Below are positions 44,788-55,979 of a DNA stretch of 64,000 bases, piece by piece. Every line of letters begins with the position of its first letter. The first letter of the stretch is position 1. The notes beneath the pieces were generated by a model. The model did not search any database, was not told where the DNA came from, and saw only the letters and a list, made by a program, of their open reading frames with translations. Location: NCBI GenBank assembly GCA_022059125.1, contig JAEUWY010000015.1, forward strand, positions 682,001 through 746,000, read 5' to 3'. Position numbers and translations under genes: made by a program. Source of the stretch: Corynespora cassiicola (taxonomy: Eukaryota; Ascomycota; Dothideomycetes; Pleosporales; Corynesporascaceae).

Positions 44788-46183
44788 TCACCCCTCCAGC
44801 GAAGCTCGGAGCTGGCTGATCCTCTCGTTGGATCCCCACAGCTTCAGGGTCCGCCGTATTAGCTCTTCCGCATCTTCCTTGTGCTTCTCCTGCAGCAGCC
44901 TCTCTGCAAGCCCACCGACTACATCTCCACTCGACCCCGTTCCGCTCTCCTCCAGCAGCCGGCAGTACTTCCGTAGACTGATAGATAGAGCCTTCGAAAC
45001 GCCGACATCCATGTCCTCTGTGCGCATGAGCGGAAGAATGTGTCGAACCGCCGCCTCGGATATCCGGGCCTGGTCATGTGGGTGGCTTTCAATTGATTGA
45101 TTAAGCGTATCCAGCGAATCCCGCAGCGCCGACGGAAACTCGGGCGACGTGGGGTGTATGCCAAACAGCCGCATACGGAATGCACAAATGGCTGTCTGAA
45201 TCGAGCTGGATGAACTTTGCTGGAGATGGTCCAGGACGTGTTGGAGCAGGCGTCTGGCGCAGGGCAGTTGGTCGAATTCGGCAAACATGTCGAAGAATCG
45301 GCCTGCCATCTCAGGCTTGTCCTGGAACTCCTTCATAGCCGAATCAAATACGGCCATGGGAATGGCCCCTGTGAGGATGGGCGCATTCTTCATGTTGCGC
45401 AGAGCCTCCTCATCCACGCCGTCGTCCTTGCCCAGACTTGGGTTTACATCCTCGGCAGTGATGTCTGGCAGCGCGATCATGTCCGAGTCGAAGTCACCGC
45501 TTTCTTGTGCCTTCTTTTGAACCATGTCATCGTCCAGCCCCAGAATTTTCCTCCGCCCGGCAATCTTGCCAATGTATATCGTCTCTAGCTTCGCGTATTC
45601 TAGCCACAATAGCTCCGAGTGCTTGCAGAAGCGCAGACCGCGCTGCATGTAGCTTCGCGCATTCGTAATATCTGCCTGTGTCTCCATGAAATAATTCGCC
45701 GCGTACACCCAGAGGTCGGGCTTGGTGGGGTGCAGTCGGACGACCGAGGTGAAGATGTCGTTGAGCCTCTTGAAGGCCTTGTCCTTGCGCGCAAACTCGA
45801 TATACTGCATCCAAAGCCCGAGATCGCCAGGAAACTTCTTGGTGCCGCGATTGTACAAAAAGTAAATGGTGCGCTGCCCGCTGCCCTTGTATCGCACGCC
45901 CAGCCTTTTTATTCGCTTTCGGCGGAGCGCGTCCACGTTCTTCTCGAAATCAACGTAGCGAACATAGTCGGACGGCGACGACCCCCGGGCGTTGATTATG
46001 TGTTCAAAGTCGGACCTCTTGCGTGCTATCGAGCTGATTTCTTCCTGTTCAACTAATCAGCACAAGTGCGGCAAACGGGCAAGTCAGACGGACCCTCGAG
46101 AAAATCTTCTTGCGCTCGAGCTCGTCCAGCTCCGTCGCCGACTGCTCAAGGTAAAACCGGGCTTTATCGCTCGGACCGGACAT
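44788..46183 (-). CDS. UTP6: U3 snoRNP / small-subunit processome protein Utp6
   Basis: Two exons (46183-46094, 46044-44788; 49-nt intron) give 448 residues, close to yeast Utp6. The N-terminus (SDKARFYLEQSATELDELER, then KKIFSREEISSIARKRSDFE) is the U3-associated domain. HAT-type helical repeats follow (FLYNRGTKKFPGDLGLWMQY; AFKRLNDIFTSVVRLHPTKP; GLRFCKHSELLWLEYAKLET). Utp6 belongs to the UTP-B part of the 90S pre-ribosome, needed for 18S rRNA processing. The donor GTCCGT of the single intron is weak, but the join S-R|E-E-I is in frame and conserved. It is divergent from CWH43 with a 252-bp shared promoter. Confidence 0.93.
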
Positions 46184-46435
46184 GATGGTGGTGTGTTTGC
46201 GGGGAGGGAAGCGCTCTCCAAAAAAATCGCGACGTCCAGGAAAATGTTCTTGAAATCTTGGCGCACCGACCCAGCGCCTCGGCTCGTCCCTGTCCCTTGG
46301 CGGGTCTGGGTAAACACTCGTCAGGAGACGCTGCGTGTCTTACTTTCCACTCCACGCTTCTCTACACTCTTTCGTTCCCTTTACTTTTCTTTGTGTGGGA
46401 GGGCGTATGCTACATCTTCCCGCCTTCTTCCAATC
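46184..46435. promoter_or_regulatory. Bidirectional promoter, UTP6 / CWH43
   Basis: 252 bp between divergent ATGs must contain both 5' leaders and promoters. It is pyrimidine-rich on the CWH43 side (46330-46435). Confidence 0.45.
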
Positions 46436-49400
46436 ATGGCCCCCAAATTCAGAGACGGGGATGTCGTCGCGACGGTAATGGCTCCGCAACCTCCGCCGGC
46501 ACAGGGTGCTCATCACATCTGCAGTTCAACGGGAAATGGGTCTCATATCTGCACACCGTAGCGGCGTATAGTCAGTTTCGCGGTCGAGTTGCGCGGCTTC
46601 TGAGCTAACCATTGACAGGTGCCTTTGTCGGAGCCCTCATCGTTGGACTGTAAACCTGTCCCTTCCCTCGTGCCCCTCGAGCCCCTCTAAGCCTCGCCAG
46701 ATCGCTGCATTACCACAAGATTGTCCAGAATGAGTTTTATGTGAGTTTATACCGCCTTGGAAATTTTACACATACCAACACCGTCGCAGGGCTACCCAGA
46801 GGAATGGTTTCCGTCCGTCTCGGCCACCATTGGAGATCGCTATCCCGAGCGTTCCGTCTTCATGCTGTTTATTGCCCTCACATCTGGTATGGAGCTCACT
46901 TGCGACTCGCAAAACATTGCTAAATCGCAATGCAGGGCCCCGGTTCGCATTGGTGGCGTTGTGGTACATTTTGACCCGCCGTCCCAACTCGTCGCTTCCG
47001 AAATTTGTCGCCGGCGTGGGCATCTTCCGGACATTGACCTGCGGTGGCTGGACATATGTGACTTCTACCGACGATCATGACTGGCACGATATTTTTATGA
47101 TCTCTTACCTTGTTGCCACACTTCCCTGGACATTGGGCTGCCTTGCCCTCAGTCCCCGAAACCCCACGGCCTTGAAGTATCGAAAGATCTTTGCCGGCTC
47201 CTTCTTTGGCACCCTTGTACCTCTGATTTACTTTTTCATCCAGCACAAAGTGCATCATGTAGCCGGAGGTATGCAATCAGACGTCCAAGTTACAATTTCA
47301 AGCTAACTGTCTACTCAGCCTACACCATCTACGCCTTCTTTGAATGGTCACTCGTTCTTCTTGACGTAGCATTCGATGCCGTTACCGTGGTCGAGTTTGC
47401 CAACTTCGAAGTTGTGGTCAAGGATGTTCGCGGCATTACTCGCGGGTACGTTCCATGGCTCCCAAAGTAGATAGTCACACTATCACCAAATGCAAATGTT
47501 TAAATGACCACTTTCTGATCAATCCGTGTCTTGCAGTGCTGGCAACAAAGCCGTCTCCGACGCCGTCCTAGAGAAGGAGTACGTACCGCAGCTCGCATTT
47601 CTATGGCTGGGATCTAATTAAAGTCTAGAAAAAACAAGGAGCTAGGCGCTACTTTCGCAGGCGGTTTCTCGTGGTCCGCGCTCATCACGGCCGCTGCTGA
47701 CGTCTACACCGGAGTGAGTTGGATGAAATGTATGCAAGAATCAAGACTAATGCATTCAGTTTGTATTTTGGTCCATGTTGACCGCCTTGGGGCTTTGCGT
47801 CTGGTGTAAGTTCTCAAACACAACTGCCAAGCTCTGTACTGACTAGATAGACTTCCCTCTCTGGCACATGGGAATTTCTGGCTACGAAGTCATGGTCATG
47901 TGCACCGTGTCTCCTTTCCTTCTTGGCATCAAGTCTCTCCGATTCCTCATCGTACGCCATGTCCGGATCTGCCATTTGCTCTCTCTCTCCGGCCTGCTCT
48001 CTTATCTGGCCAAGTCCCCTGAGAACCGTCTCTTTTCTGCTGGATTCGGTGTCTGGATGGGCTGTCTTTCGTGGGCCGCTACTTTTTACGCTGAAAGGTC
48101 CCAGCCGCACCGCCTCGAAGCACGCATTTCGGCCTTTTGCCTGGGTCTGTTGGCATCCAGCGTTGCCAAATTTGCATTCTACACGAACAACCCCATCTGG
48201 CCCATCATGCACGCGCCCAATGGCGGCTGGAACAAGACCGGTCTTGCCCTCGCCTTTGTCTCTATACTCATTTCCACGAGGTCGACTGCTAGCTCTGGCG
48301 CCGATATCCCAGCCCCTGGCCCCACCAAGGGCTCTCCGTCACTCACTGGACTCGGTCTTTCCGGTCTCTTCTTTGCCATGCACTCGCTGCTTTCGGACTC
48401 TAGCACCATGATCCTGTGGGTGTGGGAAGGTTACCCAGTGCGAGGCCCTCTTGCTGTCCCTCATGGAACTTGGACTATGATGGCCATGGGTATTGGTCTT
48501 TTGATTGGTCTCTATGCTCCTGGACTCTCTCGTAGCTGGGCTTTCTATGGCATTGGTTCTATTGGCGCTGCTGTCTTGACTACCTCGAGCCACTGGTTTG
48601 GGTACTATGGCGGACTGACCCTGACCATCTACGTCATGGCCGTCGCTCCTACTTTGATCTCGCAGGCCGCCCGCCACTCCCCAGCCAAGACTTTTGGCCT
48701 TGGTTTCCTCATCTACAACATTCTTGTTTTGGCTCACGTATGGGTTGTGGCCTATGCCTTTGTGCCCGGCGGACCACTCATGCGTGAACATACTGATTGG
48801 GTCATGACTGCCATGATGCTCTGCATCGGAGCTGGTGTCTTCAGCGTTTCCGCTCAGCCACTCCCCGGTACTGCGAAATACAAGGGCAAGGCTTCGCCCA
48901 ACCCAGCGGCTCGTAAGCAAAGGTCGTACTACTTCTACGTCCTCAGCTTCCTCGAGCTACTTGCGATTGCCGTTGCATACCTCCGCTTCCCGTCGTACGA
49001 CTACACTCCTTACCACCCCGAGACTAAGTCTATCACTGCTGGAATCTGGACTATCCACTTCTCCCTCGACAATGACATGTGGAGCTCGGAGTACCGCATG
49101 CGCGATCTCATCAAGGAGATGGAGCTAGATGTTGTCGGTCTGCTCGAGTCCGATCTCCAACGCATCATCATGGGCAACCGTGACACGACGCAGTTCCTCG
49201 CCGAAGATCTCGGCATGTATGTCGACTTTGGACCTGGTCCTAACAAGCACACTTGGGGCTCTGCTCTGCTCTCCAAGTTCCCCATCGTCAACTCAACCCA
49301 CCACCTTCTTCCATCCCCTGTCGGCGAGCTCGCTCCCGCGATTGAGGCTACCATCAATGCGTACGGGCGCCTTGTCGACGTCTTTGTTTTCCACTCTGGC

Positions 49401-49880
49401 CAAGAAGAGGATCCCGAGGACCGACGCCTGCAGTCGTTGTATCTGGCCGAGCGCATGAAGGCTACGCCGAGACCCGCGATTCTGCTCAGTTACCTGGTCA
49501 CGAAGCCAGGTGAAGGCAACTACAACACCTATGTCGGCGAGAAGAGTGGCATGCGGGATATCGACCCGAGCGATTGGGACCGCTGGTGCGAGTACATTCT
49601 CTACAAGGGCCTCAAGCGCACGGGTTATGCTCGTGTCAGCCGCTCCACCATTACGGATACCGAGCTTCAGGTAAGTAGTCGCCAATTTGCTCCATTTATA
49701 AAGCGCCGTGCTAATTCAGTCTAGGTCGGCAAATTCGTCGTTGACCAGCCCGAGGGCTCGAACGATCTCATTCCCGAGGACCAGGTTCCCGCAGGCTTAA
49801 GGTTCCCGGGTCTTTTCAGGGGCCAGGGTGTCCGCGGCCACGCATACCATGTATTCAACGAGCCCAGGTATTTTGCATAA
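46436..49880 (+). CDS. CWH43: Cwh43, GPI-anchor ceramide remodelling protein
   Basis: Cwh43 replaces the lipid of GPI anchors with ceramide in the ER. Twelve exons (46436-46474, 46525-46570, 46619-46649, 46701-46740, 46790-46886, 46936-47268, 47319-47445, 47537-47578, 47629-47713, 47760-47805, 47851-49670, 49725-49880) sum to 953 residues with phase kept at all eleven joins. The N-terminal part (about 1-240) is a Frag1/PGAP2-like multi-spanning domain ([40 protein letters not shown]). A second membrane region follows to about 660. The C-terminal third (about 685-950) is the endonuclease/exonuclease/phosphatase-like domain ([28 protein letters not shown]). The first five exons are only 31-97 nt and were assembled from conserved peptides; they are less certain than the rest. 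Confidence 0.92.
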
Positions 49881-50139
49881 TCTTGGCAAATTTGAAGAGA
49901 AGGCAAGGTGTAGGAGTAAAGTTTAAAAAAGGGGGAAACTGGAAGGTGCTATCGTTTCTTTTGTACAGTAACAGATTCAATCCAGGTCTGTATTACATTT
50001 CGAGAACTTCAATCTGGACGGTGATGCTCTGAGACAAAGTCATGCTGACCATGTGCGGGCATCAGCCAGCCGTTCTTCCACTCGAAGAAACTAATATCTA
50101 GGTTTTTTTTATAGGACGCAATGCTTTTCTCTCTCTCCC

Positions 50140-51327
50140 CTACTCCTCAAACAGATGCCTCAAAATCGTCCCATAGCTCTCCGCCGCCTCCACCAGCTCC
50201 CCCTGACTAATCTGCTCCTCGGGCTTATGCGCCACCTGAATCGACCCGGGCCCATACAAATACCTCTTCTCCACATTGGGCAAGAAGGGGATATCCGTCC
50301 CGTAGAACATGGGCCCGACCTCCAGCCCCGGAACATCCGTATCCAAGAACTGCGGCCCATAGCCAAACTGCGAAAACGAGACATTGAACCGGCCCCCCTC
50401 GCGCTCCAAGCGCTCCACGACCGGCGCCAAGGCGTCGAGAATCTGCGCACGAATGGCGTCGGGCTCGCCGGACGCGACGCGCACAAGGACGGAAGCGTTG
50501 GCGTTGGGCGGGATGATGTTGCTCGCGATCCCCCCGGCGATGAGGCCCACGGCCAGGGTCGAGTTTCCGAGCACGTCGCCGGCCGGGAGGGCGGGTTCGA
50601 GGGCGTTGAGGGCGGCGACGGCCGAGGTGATGTAGTTTATGGCGTTTATGCCGAGCCAGGGGTAGGCGGAGTGGGCTTCGCGGCCCTGGACGCTGAGGGA
50701 GCCGCCGACGGAGCCTTTGTGGCCCGTGGCGAGGAGGCCTTCTGTCGGCTCGCCGAAGATGCCGGCGCGGAAGGTGGTGTTGGTGGAGTAGGTGGCGAAG
50801 GCCTTCATGCCGTCGCCGCCCGTTTCTTCGCCGACGACGAAGAGGAGGCCGAGCGAAGGGGTGGTGGTGGAGTTGCGCGATTGGAGGAAGGAGTGGGTGG
50901 CGATTATCTGGGCGGCGATGGGGCCTTTTGCGTCGACGGTGCCGCGGCCGTGGTGGTATGTCGTGCCGTTTATGACGCGGCGCGAGAAGGGAATGTGCGG
51001 GGGGACGGTGTCGAGGTGGCTGGTGATCAGGACTTGGGGCCAGGTGGTGAGGGTGGAGGGGTAGGCGAAGACGTTGAAGCGGCCATTGGAGACTCGGTTG
51101 CGCTCGACGGTGTAGCCGAGGTTTGTGAGGTACTCTTCGACGAACTCGGCGGCGGCGATCTCTTCGAAGGAGGTGGAGGGGATGTCGACCAGGGCTTCGT
51201 GGAGGGAGTAGAGCTCTTGGATCTCGGCCGGGGTGAGGGTGGTGTTGGTTGCTGCTCGGGGGACGTAGGGTGAGGCATTGGCTAGGCCTAGGAGCAGCAT
51301 AGGCACCGCATTCTTGATTTGAACCAT
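50140..51327 (-). CDS. Secreted M20-family metallopeptidase
   Basis: A single exon encodes 395 residues. A signal peptide is clear (NAVPMLLLGLANASPYVP). The M20 zinc site is complete: His104 in TSHLDTVPP, the bridging Asp132 in GRGTVDAKG, the catalytic base and ligand pair Glu167-Glu168 in VVGEETGGDG, and a final His in QVAHKPEEQ. The dimerisation or lid domain lies between (GREAHSAYPWLGINAINYIT). Family members are carboxypeptidases or acyl-amino-acid deacylases; substrate cannot be read from sequence. Several N-x-S/T sites fit an extracellular glycoprotein. It converges on CWH43, and the next gene to the right is also secreted. Confidence 0.9.
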   Translation of the reverse strand: MVQIKNAVPMLLLGLANASPYVPRAATNTTLTPAEIQELYSLHEALVDIPSTSFEEIAAAEFVEEYLTNLGYTVERNRVSNGRFNVFAYPSTLTTWPQVLITSHLDTVPPHIPFSRRVINGTTYHHGRGTVDAKGPIAAQIIATHSFLQSRNSTTTPSLGLLFVVGEETGGDGMKAFATYSTNTTFRAGIFGEPTEGLLATGHKGSVGGSLSVQGREAHSAYPWLGINAINYITSAVAALNALEPALPAGDVLGNSTLAVGLIAGGIASNIIPPNANASVLVRVASGEPDAIRAQILDALAPVVERLEREGGRFNVSFSQFGYGPQFLDTDVPGLEVGPMFYGTDIPFLPNVEKRYLYGPGSIQVAHKPEEQISQGELVEAAESYGTILRHLFEE

Positions 51328-53220
51328 GTTTATGGAGGGTGCCTTGCAAGAGGCAAGCCAATTGGACGTATCGATGTGGCCATCAATGTAGCACCTGCAT
51401 GTCTTTTATACAGAGATCGCCCAGCGCTCATATCTCTTCTTCCCCGCCTGTTACGTCTTCAGCGTAGGAATATCGGACAGAAGGTCCATCTCCAGGGATT
51501 CTAGCACCATGAGTGGGACGAAGAAGGCGCAAGATATCGCCATCCTGCAGCTTGCATCTGTCCCAAGACCGCTGGGTGGGGTTGGTATGAAGATCCCTGG
51601 AAACGGCATTGAAGCGGGGCGTGTCGAATGCTGCACCCGATGGCAACTATTAGAGATTACAGATGAGCTGAGGCCAAAAGTTTCCATCATGGAAGGTTCC
51701 AACTCTATGGCTCAACGTTGCACAGCGTCGTGTCAGGAAACATCCGGGCCATTAACAACAACGTTCAACTCGAAAATACGAGTATAATCTGTCGGACCTT
51801 TTGGATTGGCCCGATTGCACTGGGCATGCATGCAGCAAATCCTCTCCTCTTCTGGTGGCAAGGTCATGCTGCATACCTTGCGTCGACTTGCTTGTCGCTG
51901 CTCGGCATTCAGAGACTGGAAGGTGGTAAACCAGCGTTATCGGTCCGTGTGCGGGGTGGCAGATGCCATGGGAAGAGGCCGTGATAAGCCAAAACTTGGC
52001 GAAAATGGCCAGTTTGTAAAAGACGAGTGTGGTCTCTATATACTATCATCGGGCCTTGGGAATCTGCACAGAGGTGGAGCGTTGTAAGGCGAACGATGCC
52101 GAAGTCGAGTGATGATAGGCACGCATCCCGCCCTTAGCGTACGGGCCAAGGAGAGACCCATTACAAAATCTAGAACCGTGTGCTTCTAGGGCCTTGGGAT
52201 GCATTCTCCCCCACCTATGCTCGCTCTTCTCCTATCTTCCCGGAGATTTTACGGAGTTGTACGATGATCGTGAGGGGTCGCCGTTGATGCCCGATATCGC
52301 AAGGGAGTAAGCAATATATAACTCAACGTCTGATCAGTGGACTACCAGCTGCCCGTCACCGCATCACGCAAAAATGCGCAGTGGCAAGTTCTAGCTCTGA
52401 CCGCATCCATTGCGTCTGACATTGTTCGCGCGAGAGGTGGCTAGCTTGTTCAACGCTTCCTACGCACACGTCAGCGATCAACGGCTTCGTTGTCTGGCCG
52501 ATCCCTCATCGATCTGAATTCGAGGAACTGACTTTCAGAACTACTGACAGAGGGGCTCACAGCTATGCAAAAAAAGCAAAACGAAATTGCAGTTGAGACC
52601 CTGAGGCTCACATGCACAGGCACAACATTTGGGGGTTCAAGGACTCCCCGTAATCGTATCCCCCGCCTGCCCCTCAACCTCGGCCTGGGGAACCCTGGTG
52701 CTCCCGTGGTCATCATGGCCTCGCTTCGGGAATCATGCTGCGACCTAGACTCCTTCCAACACATCAATAATGGACATGTACCTGGATTTTGATTAATCGC
52801 CGCGTGGTGCCCCAGCCTCTCGGCAGCCACAGGGCCTGCCGACAAATGAACCTTCAGCAGCTGGGCTATGCGCCGAGGCTGCCGCTTATGACGCACATCG
52901 TGTGGATGCCCCATCAGGGCGGCAGCGGATCCAGGTCGCGGCTTATGGGGGAACTATACGTAACTTGGTTTGGGCATATGAGTACAATTCGCGCGGGAGT
53001 TGCTAGTGGCTGGCTAGGACGTGCTGGTGTAGCTTTTATATTGGTTAACTGTCCCGTGCTGGCATCCGCGGAAGAGATAGGGAACTTGTATCCTTTTCCT
53101 CTCTCCTGGACACAAAACCCGTAGCACAAGAGTTGGGATTCCTTCCCCAAAAACATCGAGCCGCCTGCTCCGACTACTTGAGATTGCTCAGCGCGTGGAA
53201 TTGTCGCATCGTCATCAACA
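51328..53220. other. Intergenic between two secreted hydrolase genes
   Basis: 1.9 kb with no supported gene. Small frames (51509-51787, 51718-51984, 52565-52792, 52471-52914) lack features of real proteins. The region presumably contains the divergent promoters of the M20 peptidase and the carboxylesterase. Confidence 0.5.
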
Positions 53221-54988
53221 ATGCTCAAGCTTACGAGTGCCGCCGCCCTCCTTAGCGTGGTATTGGCGCAAAACTCTTCATTGCCCACGGTAGATTTGGG
53301 ATATGAAATCTATCGAGCTTCTGGCTTCAATGTTTGTCCGTTTTTTTCGCAGCGACATTCGCGGTCTAACGATTTCTAGGAGACGGGAGGGTTCTACAAC
53401 TTCTCAAACATTCGCTACGCAGCTCCCCCTGTAGGCGACTTGCGGTTTGCGCCCCCGGAAGCTCCTGCAGAGAACCGATCAAGCATCCAAAATGGCGACC
53501 TTGGAAGGTAAAGTTTATAACTGACCATTTTCAAATGCATACTGATCGATTTGGTTTAGAATCTGCCCCCAAGCTGGACCAGGATGGCAAAATGAAGCCG
53601 TGGGATTTCTCGCGAATATTGTTCTAGGCCTACCAACCAACGATACCGCGGTATATACTCCACCAGGCTCCAATTCGACGTCTCCAGTCCCTGTCCAGGA
53701 TCCTCGAGCATCAGAGGACTGCCTTTTCCTAGATGTCTTCGTTCCCGAGCAGATTCTTGAGAAAGCAGGAGAAGGGTACGGAGCACCCGTCCTTGTCTGG
53801 ATCTACGGTGGAGGATACACTGTTGGAAACAAGTATGAGAATCCGGCTGGCTTGCTCGCCGCATCCGGAAACGTCTCGGACGGAGAGGTCATATACGTCG
53901 CCATGAATTACCGTCTGGGTGCCTTGGGCTTCTCGTCCGGCTCGTCCTACCAAGCAGAGGGCGGTGTTGCCAACCTTGGTCTGCTCGATCAGCGTTTCGC
54001 CCTCGAGTGGGTTCAGAAATACATCACCCTCTTTGGTGGCGACCCTGACCGTGTCACCATTTTCGGAGAAAGTGCTGGTGGAGGCAGCATCATGCATCAG
54101 ATCACTGCGTATGGCGGAGGGGGCGGCCCCGTTCCATTCCAGCAGGCCGTTCCGCAGTCTCCGGGGTGGCTCCCACTCCAGTCTCAGCTCCATCAGGAAG
54201 ACCTCTATCGACGATTTCTGAATCTGACAAACACCACCTCGCTTGCCGAGCTCCGTGCTCTCTCATCAGAAGAAGTAATCCGCGCCAATTCCTTGCAAGT
54301 CATCTACGACTCGAACTGGGGATCATTCACCTATGGGCCGACTGTTGATGGCGATTTCGCACCCCTCCAGCCGGGCCAGCTTCTCGCACAAGGGCGCTTC
54401 CACAAAGATGTCCGAGTCATGGTGGGCCACAATGCCAACGAAGGAACGTATTTTACGCCTCCCTATATCAACTCGACCCAGGCGATTCAGACGCAGCTCC
54501 GGAACAACTTCCCCTATGTCCCTGCGCAATCGCTCGACCACCTCACAGAGACCTTGTACCCTGCGGTGTTCGACGGGTCATACCCCTACACCGACGACTA
54601 CGAGCGTGGAAGTCTGGTTGTTAGCGAAGGGATCTTCACCTGCAATACCAACTACCTCTCAACAGCTTTCGGCAACGAAACTTACTCGTACCTGTTCGCT
54701 GTGCCGCCGGCTTTCCACGGTCTCGACGTTTCTTACACATACTATCTCGGCGGAGAGATCTCGGCACTGCCACTCGACGTGACGAACCGCACGGTCGCGA
54801 TCGCTCTGCAGGAATTCATCACCTCATTCGCAAAGAACGGACGTCCGGAGGCCGAGGGAATCAGGCAGTTCAACATGTACGGCGACGACGCCCGGGTGCT
54901 GGAGCTCAACGTGACGGGCATCGAGGAAATCCGCGACAGCAACGCCAACTCCCGCTGCAAGTGGTGGCAGAAGGCGCTCCTGTCTTGA
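53221..54988 (+). CDS. Secreted type-B carboxylesterase / lipase-like
   Basis: Three exons (53221-53331, 53380-53507, 53560-54988) give 555 residues. The start MLKLTSAAALLSVVLAQNSS is a signal peptide. Type-B carboxylesterase blocks are in order: NIRYAAPPVGDLRFAPPE, SEDCLFLDVFVPEQ, the oxyanion region VLVWIYGGGYTVG, and the nucleophile elbow FGESAGGGS (Ser about 251). The catalytic His is probably in PPAFHGLD. N-glycosylation sites are frequent. Such enzymes hydrolyse carboxylic esters outside the cell; substrate unknown. The first intron has an unusual GTTTGT donor and a CTAAC branch. The gene is divergent from the M20 peptidase across 1.9 kb. Confidence 0.92.
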
Positions 54989-55535
54989 TCTCAGAGACGT
55001 ATAATGACGACGAGGAACGGGGTACGAGCGTACTTAGCAGCGCACTAATGTAATACAAACCTCCCCGCTTCCCCCCCCTCTCCACTCCCAAAAAGCTCTT
55101 TTTGCGTGAAACAAGCCATGTATGCAACGGAACAATCCAGACGCGCCCGTTCACGTGCCACTTATGCAAAAAAACGCGGGGAAGGAAAAGAAACCCATGG
55201 GCCGGCGCGATGACATGACCGGAACGCCGCGCAGTTGAAGCTCAGGCGTTGGTAGCAAGTCGGAGCTTGGGCCCACGCTTCCCCGATTCGGAAACCACCT
55301 GTGATGCCTCGGATACGTCATCCACCATCTCAAGTCCCAAACAGAGCGTGGCCCTCCTTGCAAACCCCCCAAGATATAAAAGCCGATTCTTCCTTTCCCT
55401 CCTTGTCCGTCAAGTACCTTTTCGACACTACCAATCTCCCAACCTTTTGGAACGAAGCCAATTGCTCTCTCCCAAAGCTACTACTACTACTACTTGCTTG
55501 CTTGCTCTTACCACAACACCTCACCAACCGCCACA
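54989..55535. other. Intergenic, carboxylesterase to LEA-like gene
   Basis: 547 bp. The right part holds a likely TATA-type element (GATATAAAAG near 55372-55381) and a pyrimidine/ACT-rich leader before the LEA-like gene. No further gene. Confidence 0.45.
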
Positions 55536-55979
55536 ATGTTCAGAACCGCAATCACCCGCCAGGCCCGCCTCTTCAGCACCTCCCCCATCGCGCGCAAATC
55601 CCCCGTCGAGACGGTCAAAGACGCCGCCAAGAAGGTCGACCAGACCATCTCGGGAGCCGCCGTCAAGGGCATCGAGAAGGGCGGTACGTCTTGGCTCTCC
55701 CTCTCCCTCTCCCTCCCCCTCCGACTTGCTTTGCACCCAATTGGCTTTCCATGGCCCATTCATGACGCAGCATAACCACCATCGAACCCATGCTAACGCC
55801 CCGCCTCAGAACAAGCCACCGAAGCCCTCAAAGAGACGCTCCCAAACACAAAGGGCCAGGCCAAAGGCCAAGCCCACGAGGTTGCCGGCGAGGCAAAGGG
55901 CAAGGCGAGTGAGCTCGCGGGCGAGGCCAAGGGCAAGGCGCAGGAGCTCAAGGGCGAGGCCAAGGCCAAGGTGCAGTAA
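55536..55979 (+). CDS. Small mitochondrial LEA/CsbD-like protein
   Basis: Two exons (55536-55683, 55810-55979) give 105 residues. The N-terminus MFRTAITRQARLFSTSPIAR is a clear mitochondrial presequence with an RxxFSTS-type cleavage region. The rest is charged, Ala/Lys/Glu-rich and lacks hydrophobic core residues. It contains an 8-residue theme, G-E-A-K-G-K-A-x, repeated about four times at the end (AGEAKGKASELAGEAKGKAQ). This resembles LEA and CsbD-like stress proteins that protect membranes during drying or freezing; that role is inferred from composition. Exon 1 ends in phase 1 and joins G|EQATEALKE. A TATA-like element lies about 160 bp upstream. Confidence 0.82.
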
